Counted from the first letter of the stretch, positions 24,896-34,210 are shown. The stretch: DNA of 64,000 bases from Thermohalobaculum sp038528605 (GCA_038528605.1 JBCBEP010000002.1:1-64000), one strand, 5' to 3'. Numbers and translations: made by a program. The notes: generated from the letters alone by a model not told the origin.

Positions 24896-27800
24896 GCGCT
24901 GCTGTCGGGCCAACCGCGCGCGAGGGCATCGCCGTCGCCATCGTCAGCTACCGTACGGCCGCCATGGTGATCGACGCGCTGCCTGCCCTGCTGGCGGAGT
25001 TCGAGCGGCTCGAGGGCGCGCATCACCACGCCTACGTGGTCGACAATGCGAGCCCAGAGGCGGGCGGAGAGACCGATGCCGCCCGCCTCGCCGCCGCGAT
25101 CGCGGAGAGGGGCTGGGCGGACCGGGTGACGCTGATCGCCTCGCCGGTAAACGGCGGCTTCGCGGCGGGCAACAACCTCGCCTTCAACGCGATCCGGGCG
25201 GCCACCGCTGCCGGGCAGCGGCCGTCCCCGGAAGCGGTGCTTCTGCATAACCCCGATGCGGCGGTGGTCGAGGGCGCACTCGCGGCGATGCAGCGCCTGC
25301 TTCGCGCCGTACCGGCCGCGGGCTTCGTCGGCCCGCGCCTCGGCAATCCGGACGGGACGAGCTGGCCCGGCGCCTTCCACTTCCCCTCCGCCGGCAGCGA
25401 GATCGCCGTCTCGCTGGGGCTCGGCGCCCTTGTGCGCCGGTTTCCCACGGTGCTCGAGGGCCTCGAGGAGCCGGCGCAGGTCGACTGGGTTACCGGCACC
25501 GCCACACTTATCCGCGGCGAGGCCTGGGAGGCGCTGGGGGACATGGATGAGGGCTACTTCCTCTACTACGAGGAAGTGGACTACCAGCGCCGGGGGGCGG
25601 ATCTCGGCTGGCAGGCGTGGCATGTCCCCGCCGCGCTCTTCCGCCATGTGGCCGGGAGCGCGACGGGCATCACCGACGGTCAGGCGCGCGAGGGGCGCAC
25701 GCCAGCCTACAGGTTCGATGCCTGGGCGCGGTACTTCGCGCGCAACCACGGCGCCCTCGGGGCCCGCGCGATTGCCGCGGCGCGGATCTCTGCCATGAGC
25801 CTCGGCGCCCTCCAGCGCCGCCTCCGCGGCCAGCGCCCAGCATTCGATGCCCGCTTCATCGCGGACTTCACGCGCCGCGTGCTGCTTACCCGCCTCATCC
25901 CGCCGCCTTCCTCGCCCGTCGCCTGGGCGCAATCTCCGGGCGTCGCCGGCACCGGCGCCCGCGCGCCGCTGCCCGCGCCGGATGACGGCGCGTCCGACGC
26001 CTTCCGCGCCGCCGAGGCGCGCTTCGCCATCCCGCCCGTGGCCACGCGCGGCCAGCGCAACGAGAACCCGCCCGGCCTCTCCTTCTGGTCGCTCGTGGCG
26101 GAGGATTTCCGGACGCATGAGCGCAAGCTCTTCGAGCAGGGCTTCTGGGCGGTCTTCACCAACCGCTTCGGCAATTGGCGCATGGACCAGCCCAAGCTCA
26201 TCCGCGCCCCTGCCACGCTGCTCTACCTGCTCATGTTCAAGCTGGTGGAGATCTTCGGCGGCATCTCCCTCTGGTACACGGTCAAGCTCGGCCGGCGCGT
26301 GCGCATCTGGCACCATGGCGGCATCGTGCTTGGCTGCCGCGCCATCGGAAGCGATGTGCAGATCCGCCAGAACACCACCATCGGCGTGGGCCAGACCGGG
26401 CGGAACGCCGCCCTGCCGATCATCGGGGACCGGGTGGACGTTGGCGCAGGCGCCGTGATCGCCGGCGCGGTGCTGGTGGAGGACGATGCGAAGATCGGCG
26501 CCAACGCACTGGTGATCACCGATATCCCCGAGGGAGCGACCGTGATGGGCAACCCCGCGCAGATCGTCTCGATGGCCCGCCCCGCCGCGGATGACGCGCC
26601 GGCCGAGGTGGCGGCGGCAGAGGCCCCGGCGCCCGCGATCGCGGCGAAGCCCGCCGAGGAAGAGACCGTGCCGATGCTCGCGCGCCCCCGTGCGATGGGT
26701 CGGCTGGCCCTCCTCGGCTCCGCCAATCTCGACTATCTGGCCATGGCCTTCGAGGAAGAGGCGCGCCGCACCGGCCTCGAGGTGGAGCCGGTGGTTCCCC
26801 CCTTCGGCACCGCGCGCATGGCGTTGCTCGACGCGGATTCGGAGTTGCGCGCGCGTATGGCGGGCGACGGCCCGGTTGCGACACTCATCGCCGAGCGGGC
26901 GGAGGAGGTGCTGGGCGACCTGCTGGCGAACCCCCTCGGCCTGCCGGCCGGGGACCGGGACGGTGCGGTGGAAGCAGCGCTCGAGCCGCTGCTGGGGCTG
27001 GTGGAAAGCGCCCGCACGGCCCTCGCGGGTCCGGTCCTCGTACTGCGCCTCGCAGCCTTCTCGCGCTCCCCCCTCGGCCTGGCCGATACGGCCCCGGGAC
27101 CCGATGGCGCGCCGCTCGGCGCCGCCGACCTCATCGCCCGCGCCAACGCCATGCTGGAGGCGGCCACCGCGGGCATGGCCGATGTGCATCTCCTCGACAC
27201 GGGCGCCCTCATTGCGGAAGTAGGGCTCGACAACGCAGCGCCCGGCGGCTTCTGGCATATGGGTCGTGTGCCCTTCGGCGAGGCCTTCGCCACGCGCCTT
27301 GCCCGCCGCAGCCTCGGCGCGCTCCTAGCGCTGCGTGGCCAGTCCGCTCGCCTGCTGGTGCTGGACCTCGACAACACGCTTTGGGGCGGGGTGATCGGGG
27401 AGGACGGGATCGAGGGCGTCGCCCTCGGCGGCAGCTACCCGGGCACCGCCTACCAGGAGTTTCAGGCCGCCATCCGGGCGCTCGCCGCCCGCGGCGTCGC
27501 CCTCGCCATCGCCTCGAAGAACGACGAGGACGTGGCGCTGCGCATGATCGCCGATCACCCCGAGATGGTGCTCAAGCCCGACGATTTCGTCGCCCACGCC
27601 ATCAACTGGAACGAGAAGGCGCAGAACATCGGCGCGATGCTCGACGAGATCGGCCTCGGCGAGGCGAGCACCCTGTTCATCGACGACAACCCGGTGGAGC
27701 GCGCCAAGGTCCGCAAGAACCTGCCGGACGCCATCGTACCCGAGTTTCCGGCCGCACCCGAGGCGCTGGCACGGTGGCTTCTCGACAACCCGTTCCTCGA

Positions 27801-28878
27801 GACGCTCTCGCTCACCGCTTCCGACCTCAAGCGCACGGCACAGTACCGCGTGCGCGGCCGGGTGAACGCGGAGCGCCGAAACTTCGAGAATGTCGAGGAC
27901 TTCTACCGCGACCTCGGCATGAAGCTCACCTTCGAGCCCTTCGGCGAGATGAACCGCCAGCGGGCGCTGCAGCTCCTGGCCAAGACCAACCAGTTCAACA
28001 CCACCACCCGGCGGCACGATGCGGCGGCGGTTGAGCGCATCCTCGCGGAGGGCGGCGAGGTCTACGCCGTCGGCTATCAGGACCGCCACTCGGCCTATGA
28101 GCTGATGGGCGTGGTCGTCCTGCGCCCGGATGCGGCGATGGCAGCGGCCTATCCGGATGATGCGCTGGTGCAGTGGCGGCGGCGCGACGGCGCCCTCTGG
28201 GTCGACAGCTTCGTGCTCTCCTGCCGCGTGCTGGGCCGTACGGTGGAGCATGCGATCGCCGCCTGGGCCTCCGGAAGGGCCGCGGCGCTGGGGGCGCCCC
28301 TGCTCGTCGCGCCGGTGATCGAGACGCCCCGCAACACGCCCTGCCGCCGTGTGTTCGCCGCCAGCGGCTTTGCCGCTGTCGACGGCGCGCCCGAAGCCGG
28401 TGCCGGCGGGCTCTTCCAGCGCGCCCTGGCCGAGGACGGACCGGCTCCGCTGCCGGACTATGTCGCGGTGGAGGGCCCTGAGACGGCACCCGCCGCCATT
28501 GCCTTCGACGCGGAGCTGCAGCGTGCCGCTACCGCCCCCATCGCCACCAATGGCGTGGCACCTGCCTCGATCGCCGCAGCGGCACCGGCGGAAGCCATCC
28601 CGGCCGCAAGCCCCCCGAACGGCGCCATCGAGATGCCGTCGGCGGACCCCGAGCTTGACGCCCTCTTCCGCAAGCTCTTCCGCGTGAGCGGCGACACCGC
28701 CCTCGAGGCCGCCTCGATGGACAGCATCGCGAGGTGGGACAGTCTCGGCCATCTCAAGCTCGCCATGGAGATCGAGCGCCGCCTCGGCGTGCGCCTGCCC
28801 GGGGATGTGGTGGGCCGCATCCGGACCTTTCCCGAACTCGCCGCCGCCGTTCAGGCCGAGCGCGCTAAGGTCGCGTGA
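24892..28878 (+). CDS. Four-domain fusion: GT2 glycosyltransferase, SAT-like hexapeptide acyltransferase, FkbH (HAD-IIIC), acyl carrier protein
   Basis: A 1,328-aa protein with no internal stop. (1) Residues about 12-290: rhamnosyltransferase-like GT2, with VDNASPE near 50, HNPDA (119-123) and the base region YYEEVD (225-230). (2) About 397-562: serine-acetyltransferase-like domain with left-handed hexapeptide repeats (GCRAIGSDVQIRQNTTIGVG, MGNPAQIVSM). (3) An Ala/Pro linker to about 600. (4) About 603-1170: FkbH-type domain with HAD motif I D825-x-D827-x-T829, S875 (motif II), IDDN 930-933 (motif IV) and a C-terminal part with NQFNTTTRRHD. (5) About 1245-1328: acyl carrier protein with S1284 in WDSLGHL as the phosphopantetheine site. 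FkbH proteins load glyceryl from 1,3-bisphosphoglycerate onto an ACP. The combination suggests a glycan decorated with an ACP-borne glyceryl-derived acyl group; that function is inference. ATGA overlap with the gene before, GTGA with the gene after. Confidence 0.88.
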   Translation: MSAAVGPTAREGIAVAIVSYRTAAMVIDALPALLAEFERLEGAHHHAYVVDNASPEAGGETDAARLAAAIAERGWADRVTLIASPVNGGFAAGNNLAFNAIRAATAAGQRPSPEAVLLHNPDAAVVEGALAAMQRLLRAVPAAGFVGPRLGNPDGTSWPGAFHFPSAGSEIAVSLGLGALVRRFPTVLEGLEEPAQVDWVTGTATLIRGEAWEALGDMDEGYFLYYEEVDYQRRGADLGWQAWHVPAALFRHVAGSATGITDGQAREGRTPAYRFDAWARYFARNHGALGARAIAAARISAMSLGALQRRLRGQRPAFDARFIADFTRRVLLTRLIPPPSSPVAWAQSPGVAGTGARAPLPAPDDGASDAFRAAEARFAIPPVATRGQRNENPPGLSFWSLVAEDFRTHERKLFEQGFWAVFTNRFGNWRMDQPKLIRAPATLLYLLMFKLVEIFGGISLWYTVKLGRRVRIWHHGGIVLGCRAIGSDVQIRQNTTIGVGQTGRNAALPIIGDRVDVGAGAVIAGAVLVEDDAKIGANALVITDIPEGATVMGNPAQIVSMARPAADDAPAEVAAAEAPAPAIAAKPAEEETVPMLARPRAMGRLALLGSANLDYLAMAFEEEARRTGLEVEPVVPPFGTARMALLDADSELRARMAGDGPVATLIAERAEEVLGDLLANPLGLPAGDRDGAVEAALEPLLGLVESARTALAGPVLVLRLAAFSRSPLGLADTAPGPDGAPLGAADLIARANAMLEAATAGMADVHLLDTGALIAEVGLDNAAPGGFWHMGRVPFGEAFATRLARRSLGALLALRGQSARLLVLDLDNTLWGGVIGEDGIEGVALGGSYPGTAYQEFQAAIRALAARGVALAIASKNDEDVALRMIADHPEMVLKPDDFVAHAINWNEKAQNIGAMLDEIGLGEASTLFIDDNPVERAKVRKNLPDAIVPEFPAAPEALARWLLDNPFLETLSLTASDLKRTAQYRVRGRVNAERRNFENVEDFYRDLGMKLTFEPFGEMNRQRALQLLAKTNQFNTTTRRHDAAAVERILAEGGEVYAVGYQDRHSAYELMGVVVLRPDAAMAAAYPDDALVQWRRRDGALWVDSFVLSCRVLGRTVEHAIAAWASGRAAALGAPLLVAPVIETPRNTPCRRVFAASGFAAVDGAPEAGAGGLFQRALAEDGPAPLPDYVAVEGPETAPAAIAFDAELQRAATAPIATNGVAPASIAAAAPAEAIPAASPPNGAIEMPSADPELDALFRKLFRVSGDTALEAASMDSIARWDSLGHLKLAMEIERRLGVRLPGDVVGRIRTFPELAAAVQAERAKVA

Positions 28879-30272
28879 CGGCCAAGATGACCACCAACCC
28901 GATCAGCGCTACGCGCCGCTTCGACCTCGCCGGTCAGGAAGCCTTCGCCGCGCTGAGCGGGGACTTCAATCCCATCCATGTCGACCCCGTGGTCGCGCGG
29001 CGCACACTCTTCGGCGAGCCGGTGGTCCATGGTCTCCACCTCGTGCTCTGGGCGCTCGATGCGCGCCTGGCCGCCGGGCCGCTGCCGCCCCTCCAGAACA
29101 TCCGGGCCGGCTTCAAGAGCCCGGTTCTCCTCGGGCGCACCGCGACGCTGCGGTGGGTGGGGGAGACCGCGGAGATCCTGTGCGACGGAACCCTCGCCGC
29201 CGAGATCATGCTGACGCCGGGGGGCGCTGGCGCGGCCCTGCCCGCCCCGGCGGAGGGGCCGGCGCTGCCTGCACCCCCGCCCGTCCCGCTGACGCAGGAC
29301 ACCATCGGCGCGAGCGGCGGACACCTGGCGCCGGCCCTGGCGCCCGACCGGCTGGCCCGCCTCTTCCCGGCGCTCGCCGACCGGGCTGATCCGGGGCTCG
29401 TCGCCGCCCTCCTCGCCACCACGCGCATCGTGGGCATGGAGTGCCCGGGGCTTCACTCGCTCTTCTCGGAGCTCGATCTCGACATTGCGGGTGCTGGCGC
29501 GACACCCGGCGGGATCGACTGGCGATGCAGCCTCTTCCACCCGGAACTTCGGCTGACGGAGATCGAGCTCGAGGGCGCCGGGGTCTCCGGCACGCTGACC
29601 GCCTTCCTGCGCCCCGATGCGGTTTCGCAACTGGCGGCAGCCGACGCGGCGGACCGCCTGCAACGCGCGGGCCTCGCGACTGGCTCCTATGCGGGAAGGC
29701 ATGCCCTCGTCGTCGGCGGCTCCCGCGGGCTCGGTGAGGCGGCCGCCAAGCTCCTCGCGGCCGGCGGCGCCCGCGTGACCCTCACCTATGCGAGCGGCGT
29801 GGCGGACGCCGAGCGGGTGGCGGCGGAGATCGCCGAGGCTGGGGGATGCGCGGAGATCCTCGCGCTCGACGCGACGGCGCCACCGCCACCGCTGCCCGCC
29901 GGTATCACGCATGCCGCCTACTTCGCCGCGCCGAAGATACGACAGGGCGCGGCTGGGGGCGGGTTCGACGCAGCGCTGTTCACGGCCTATGCGGCCTTCT
30001 TCGTCGATGGATTTGCTCGGCTCGCCACCGCGCTGCCGGAGGCAGCCCTCCTCTACCCCTCCACCACCTTCGTCGAGACGCCTGAGCCGCGGTTTGCGGA
30101 GTATGCCGCCGCCAAGGCCGCCGGTGAGACCCTGTGCGCCTATCTTCAAGCGGCCGATCCCGCCCGCCGCATCTCCGCGCCGCGCCTGCCGCGGCTGGCG
30201 ACGGACCAGAACGCCGCCATCGTCGGCCCCGCGCTGGCGGACCCTGTGCCGCTGCTGATCGAGATCCTGTGA
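28875..30272 (+). CDS. MaoC-like hydratase fused to short-chain dehydrogenase
   Basis: A 465-aa two-domain protein from GTG 28875 (AAGG 4 nt upstream); ATG 28887 is the alternative. Residues about 10-130 form a MaoC hot-dog domain with the hydratase pair D30 and H35 in GDFNPIHVDP and the VVHGLHL helix. Residues about 272-460 form an SDR, with GGSRGLG (281-287) and Y410-x-x-x-K414 (YAAAK). The middle (about 135-270) is unassigned and includes a Pro/Ala-rich stretch. A hydratase plus ketoreductase would process a beta-keto or beta-hydroxy acyl thioester, presumably on the ACP of the upstream fusion. That fits a mini-polyketide or fatty-acid type tailoring step inside a glycan operon. The substrate is unknown. 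Confidence 0.85.
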   Translation: MTAKMTTNPISATRRFDLAGQEAFAALSGDFNPIHVDPVVARRTLFGEPVVHGLHLVLWALDARLAAGPLPPLQNIRAGFKSPVLLGRTATLRWVGETAEILCDGTLAAEIMLTPGGAGAALPAPAEGPALPAPPPVPLTQDTIGASGGHLAPALAPDRLARLFPALADRADPGLVAALLATTRIVGMECPGLHSLFSELDLDIAGAGATPGGIDWRCSLFHPELRLTEIELEGAGVSGTLTAFLRPDAVSQLAAADAADRLQRAGLATGSYAGRHALVVGGSRGLGEAAAKLLAAGGARVTLTYASGVADAERVAAEIAEAGGCAEILALDATAPPPPLPAGITHAAYFAAPKIRQGAAGGGFDAALFTAYAAFFVDGFARLATALPEAALLYPSTTFVETPEPRFAEYAAAKAAGETLCAYLQAADPARRISAPRLPRLATDQNAAIVGPALADPVPLLIEIL

Positions 30273-31345
30273 GCGGGAGCACGGGATCGCCCGCGGCCGC
30301 GCGGGGCGCCGACATGCCGGGCGATGGCCGCATCGCCGCGGTGGTGATCGGGCGGAACGAAGGCGCGCGGCTCGTGGGGTGCCTCGAAAGCCTCTCCGGC
30401 CGCGCGGCCCCGGTTGTCTATGTCGACAGCGGCTCGACCGACGGCAGCGTGAGCGCCGCCCGGGCGCTCGGCGCAATGGTCGTCGAACTCGACCCGGCCC
30501 AGCCCTTCACCGCGGCCCGCGGCCGGAATGCGGGGCTTGCCGCCCTCGCTGGGGCAGGAGACGCGGCGCCCTATGTCCAGTTCATCGATGGCGATTGCGT
30601 GCTCGAGCCCGGCTGGATCGATACTGCCGCCGCCTTCCTCGATGCCCATCCGCAGCATGCGGTGGTTTGCGGCCGGCGGAAGGAGCGCTTCCCGGAAGCC
30701 TCCCTCTGGAACCGCCTCGCGGACATGGAGTGGAACACCCCGCCCGGTGACACTGCGGCCTGCGGGGGCGACGCGCTGATGCGGCGGGCGGCGCTCAGCG
30801 CCGTGGGCGGCTACCGCGAGAGCCTGATCGCCGGGGAGGAGCCCGAGCTCTGCCTCCGCCTCGCCCGGGCCGGCTGGCGCATCCACCGCCTCGACGCGCC
30901 CATGACGCTTCACGACGCGGCCATGACGCGCTTCAGCCAGTGGCGGCGGCGGACACGCCGCGCGGGCTGGGCGGCGGCGGAGGGGTTCGCCCTCCATGGC
31001 GCGGGGCCGGAGCGGTACCATTGCCGCACCCTCATCAGCATCGCGATCTGGGGCGCCGGCCTGCCCGGCCTTGTCTTCGCCGGCATCGTGGCCGCGCTGG
31101 TCACGGCCACACCCGCCTTCGCGAACGCCGCGATCCTGCTGGGCCTCGCGATCTTCGGCCTCCAGGCCTTCCGCATCGCGCAGGGGCGGAGACGCTCGCG
31201 GGGGGACCGCTGGCCGGACGCCATCGCCTACGGCGGGTTCACGCTACTGGGCAAGGGCGAGGAACTGACCGGCGCGCTCTCCTACCTCCTCGCCCGCCTT
31301 CGGGGGCGCAAGGGCGCAATCATCGAATACAAGGGGCCGTCCTAG
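30269..31345 (+). CDS. Glycosyltransferase family 2 with C-terminal membrane helices
   Basis: A 358-aa protein from GTG 30269 (GTGA overlap with the previous gene); ATG 30314 is an alternative that begins directly at the domain. The GT2 fold shows VVIGRNEGARL, VVYVDSGSTDGS, and FIDGDC as the DxD-like motif. GGYRESLIAGEEPELCLRL carries the ED acceptor motif. Two or three hydrophobic helices follow at about residues 265-305. It is similar to GT2 enzymes that extend exopolysaccharide repeats. It ends the cluster, 60 bp from convergent galE. Confidence 0.86.
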   Translation: MSGSTGSPAAARGADMPGDGRIAAVVIGRNEGARLVGCLESLSGRAAPVVYVDSGSTDGSVSAARALGAMVVELDPAQPFTAARGRNAGLAALAGAGDAAPYVQFIDGDCVLEPGWIDTAAAFLDAHPQHAVVCGRRKERFPEASLWNRLADMEWNTPPGDTAACGGDALMRRAALSAVGGYRESLIAGEEPELCLRLARAGWRIHRLDAPMTLHDAAMTRFSQWRRRTRRAGWAAAEGFALHGAGPERYHCRTLISIAIWGAGLPGLVFAGIVAALVTATPAFANAAILLGLAIFGLQAFRIAQGRRRSRGDRWPDAIAYGGFTLLGKGEELTGALSYLLARLRGRKGAIIEYKGPS

Positions 31346-31405
31346 CGCCGCCGCCCGACCATGGCTCGGGACACGTCGCATGAGGGCGGCTGCCACGCCG
31401 TCGTC

Positions 31406-32398
31406 TCAGGGATGCGGGCCATACCCATCCGGGTGGTTCGAGTGCCAGGCCCAGGCGGCGGCGAGGATCGCTTCGATGGAGGAGGACTGGGCGTGCCAGC
31501 CCAGCACCTCATCCGCCCGCGCCGCATCGGCGACCAGCACCGGCGGATCGCCCGCCCGCCGCTCCGCCGCCTCCCAGCCGAGCGGGCGGCCGATCACCTT
31601 CTCTGCAGCCGTGATCAGTTCCAGCACGCTGGTCCCGCGCCCCGTGCCCAGGTTGAAGACGCCCATCTCCCCCGGCACCGCCTTCTCGAGCGCCAGGAGA
31701 TGCGCGGCCGCGAGGTCCTGCAGCGACACGAAATCCCGCAAGCAAGCACCGTCCCGCGTGTCCCAATCCGTGCCGAACACCTTGAAAGCCGGGCGCTTGC
31801 CGAGGGCGAAGAGCATCAGGAGCGGCACCACATGGCTCTCGACCCGCCGCCACTCCCCATGGCTGCCATCCGGCTCCGCCCCGGCAGCGTTGAAGTACCG
31901 AAGCGCCGTCGCCGCGAGCCCGTGCGCCCGCGCATAGTCCCGCACCATGTGCTCCATGGCGAGCTTGGAGGTGCCGTAGGGCGTGGCCGGCGCGAGGGCC
32001 GAAGTTTCCGACAACGGCATGGCGGCCCCATGGTCGTAAACCGCCGCCGTGCTCGAGACGACGAGCCGGCCGACCCCCGCCTCCACCATCGCATCCAGCA
32101 GCACCTGGCTGCCATGCGCGTTCACCGACCAGTAGGACGCGGGGTCCGACAGGGAAGCCGGCACGGAGATGAGCGCTGCGAAATGCGCGACCGCGTCGAT
32201 CCGGTGCGCTCGCATCGCGGCCACCAGCGCCGCCCGGTCCCGCACATCCCCCTCGACCAGCGGGCCGACGCCCGCCACGGCATCCGCATTGCCCTCCGAG
32301 AGATTGTCGAAGGCCACCACCTCATGTCCCGCAGCTGCGAAATGCCGGAGGCAGAAACTGCCCACGTAACCCGCCCCACCGGTGCAAAGAATGCGCAT
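31406..32398 (-). CDS. galE: UDP-glucose 4-epimerase
   Basis: A 330-aa extended SDR. It has the NAD motif GGAGYVG (7-13), VVSSTAAVY (active-site serine/threonine at 115-117), and Y141 with K145 in PYGTSKLAMEH. RYFNAAGA and SHVVPLL are also GalE hallmarks. It interconverts UDP-glucose and UDP-galactose (or the N-acetyl forms), supplying precursors to the glycosyltransferases on either side. It is a single gene on the minus strand, divergent from xrtD across 186 bp. Confidence 0.92.
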   Translation of the reverse strand: MRILCTGGAGYVGSFCLRHFAAAGHEVVAFDNLSEGNADAVAGVGPLVEGDVRDRAALVAAMRAHRIDAVAHFAALISVPASLSDPASYWSVNAHGSQVLLDAMVEAGVGRLVVSSTAAVYDHGAAMPLSETSALAPATPYGTSKLAMEHMVRDYARAHGLAATALRYFNAAGAEPDGSHGEWRRVESHVVPLLMLFALGKRPAFKVFGTDWDTRDGACLRDFVSLQDLAAAHLLALEKAVPGEMGVFNLGTGRGTSVLELITAAEKVIGRPLGWEAAERRAGDPPVLVADAARADEVLGWHAQSSSIEAILAAAWAWHSNHPDGYGPHP

Positions 32399-32584
32399 TC
32401 ACCGCTCCTTCCGCGTCTTCTGCCACGAGCTTGCTCGCTCGGCGTGCCATGGTGCACTGCCGTCATGGCGCCCAGATCACGCGCCGATCACAACCCTGTC
32501 AGCGCATGAGAAAGCGCGAAGTTGCCTTTTTCCGTCCCCCTTTTCTCTGCTAAGGGAAACTTGTGGGTTAAAGCGAGATCATGC

Positions 32585-34210
32585 ATGTCCGTCCTCAGTC
32601 TCCCAGCGATGCGTTTCGCCGGCGTTGCGCCGGTGCTCCGGAGCCACGGCTTCATCCTGTTTATGCTCAACGTCGCGCTGGCGTGCGTGGTCTTCTATGA
32701 AGGCTTTCTCGCGCTGCTCGATGGCTGGCAGCTGGCGGAGTACAGCCATGGGCCGCTGATCCCGCTCCTTTCGGGCCTGCTCTTCCTGCGCCAGCTGCGG
32801 ACGATCCCCGAGAATGACGGGCCGGTGGCGGACCGGTGGCCGGGCATCCTGATCATCACGGGCGCTGTGGCTCTCGCGCTGCTCGGCAAGTTCAGCCGGA
32901 TACCGGACATCGTGGCCTATGCCATCATCGTCTGGGTTGCCGGCATCTTGGTAACGAGCTTCGGCTGGCGTGTCGGCCGCCTCTTCTGGCCGGGCGTGCT
33001 GCACCTCGTCTTCATGCTGCCCCTGCCTGGCACACTTTACTGGAAGGTCTCGATCTTCCTCCGCGAGATCTCGTCCGAACTGGGCGTGCAGTTCGTGATG
33101 ATGGCTGGCGTGCCGGTGTTTCTCGACGGGAACATCATCGATCTCGGCGTCTACAAGCTGCATGTGGCGGATGCGTGCTCGGGCCTGCGTTATCTCTTCC
33201 CGATCATGAGCTTCAGCTACATCTTTGCGACGCTCTACAAGGGGCCGACCTGGCACAAGGCGGTCCTCCTGCTCTCCGCAGCACCCATCACCGTGCTCAT
33301 GAACTCGGTGCGCATCGGCATGGTCGGCGTGCTGGTCGACAATTTCGGCATCGAACACGCGATGGGCTTCAGCCATTTCCTCGAGGGCTGGGTGATCTTC
33401 GTGACCTGCGTGATCATGCTCTTCGGCCTGGCCAAGCTCATGCTGATGATGCAGCGGGACACGAACATGACGCTCTCGGAGGCGCTGGATCTCGAGACCG
33501 AAGGCGTGGCGCCGCAGTTTGCGCGACTACGCCTGATGCGCGTGTCGCCGGCTTTCGTGACCGTGACGGGGATCATGCTAGTGACCGCGATGGCTTGGAG
33601 CTTCGCCCCGTCGCGCGCCGCGCCGGATGTGAACCGTGAGCCGCTCGGCACCTTCCCGCTCGCCATCGACGAGTGGGAGCAGGTCTCCCAGCGCTTCCTC
33701 GACCCGGGCGTGGCCGAGGTTCTCCAGGCCACCGACTACATCGCTGCAAGCTATGCCGCGCCTGGCCAGTCCGGCGCCGTCGATCTCTTCATCGCGTGGT
33801 ATGAGGACCAGACACGCGGCGGCATCCACTCGCCCGAGGTTTGCCTCCCGGCGGGCGGCTGGGAGATCGCCGAGCTCAACCGGCCTGATGTCGGTCCGGC
33901 CATCGGGTATCACGAGCCGCTGCCGGTGAATCGCGCGATTATCGAGAAGGACGGTCAGCAGCTGCTCGTCTATTACTGGTTCGAGCAGTATGGCAGCCGC
34001 ACCGCGCTCGACTACTACGCGAAGATCTCGCTCCTTCGCGACGCGATCCTGCTCGGTCGATCCGACGGCGCCCTTGTCCGGCTGACCACGCCGATCATCA
34101 AGACGGAGGGCGTGGGCCCGGCCGAAGCACGTCTGCAGGACATGCTCACAGGCGTCATGGACCGTCTCGATCGCTTCGTACCAAAGCTGCCGGCGCCGAC
34201 ACGAGACTGA
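32585..34210 (+). CDS. xrtD: Exosortase XrtD fused to EpsI domain (VPLPA-CTERM-specific type)
   Basis: A 541-aa protein. The N-terminal half is an exosortase with about eight membrane helices and the catalytic triad C198 (DACSGLRYLFP), R243 (NSVRIGMVG) and H264 (FSHFLEGW). From about residue 330 a periplasmic EpsI-type domain follows, with the signature IHSPEVCLPAGGWEI. This fused layout is that of the VPLPA-CTERM exosortase of Rhodobacterales. It should cleave the C-terminal sorting tag of secreted proteins, probably attaching them to an exopolysaccharide-linked structure. A substrate with VPLPA is encoded at 55.1-55.7 kb. Start ATG 32585; the frame extends 21 codons upstream without a plausible initiator signal. 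Confidence 0.92.
   Translation: MSVLSLPAMRFAGVAPVLRSHGFILFMLNVALACVVFYEGFLALLDGWQLAEYSHGPLIPLLSGLLFLRQLRTIPENDGPVADRWPGILIITGAVALALLGKFSRIPDIVAYAIIVWVAGILVTSFGWRVGRLFWPGVLHLVFMLPLPGTLYWKVSIFLREISSELGVQFVMMAGVPVFLDGNIIDLGVYKLHVADACSGLRYLFPIMSFSYIFATLYKGPTWHKAVLLLSAAPITVLMNSVRIGMVGVLVDNFGIEHAMGFSHFLEGWVIFVTCVIMLFGLAKLMLMMQRDTNMTLSEALDLETEGVAPQFARLRLMRVSPAFVTVTGIMLVTAMAWSFAPSRAAPDVNREPLGTFPLAIDEWEQVSQRFLDPGVAEVLQATDYIAASYAAPGQSGAVDLFIAWYEDQTRGGIHSPEVCLPAGGWEIAELNRPDVGPAIGYHEPLPVNRAIIEKDGQQLLVYYWFEQYGSRTALDYYAKISLLRDAILLGRSDGALVRLTTPIIKTEGVGPAEARLQDMLTGVMDRLDRFVPKLPAPTRD

Noticed and set aside
24583..27258. An 891-codon minus-strand frame opposite the mega-fusion
   Set aside because: Shadow of the fusion gene, with no motif and composition typical of the complementary strand.
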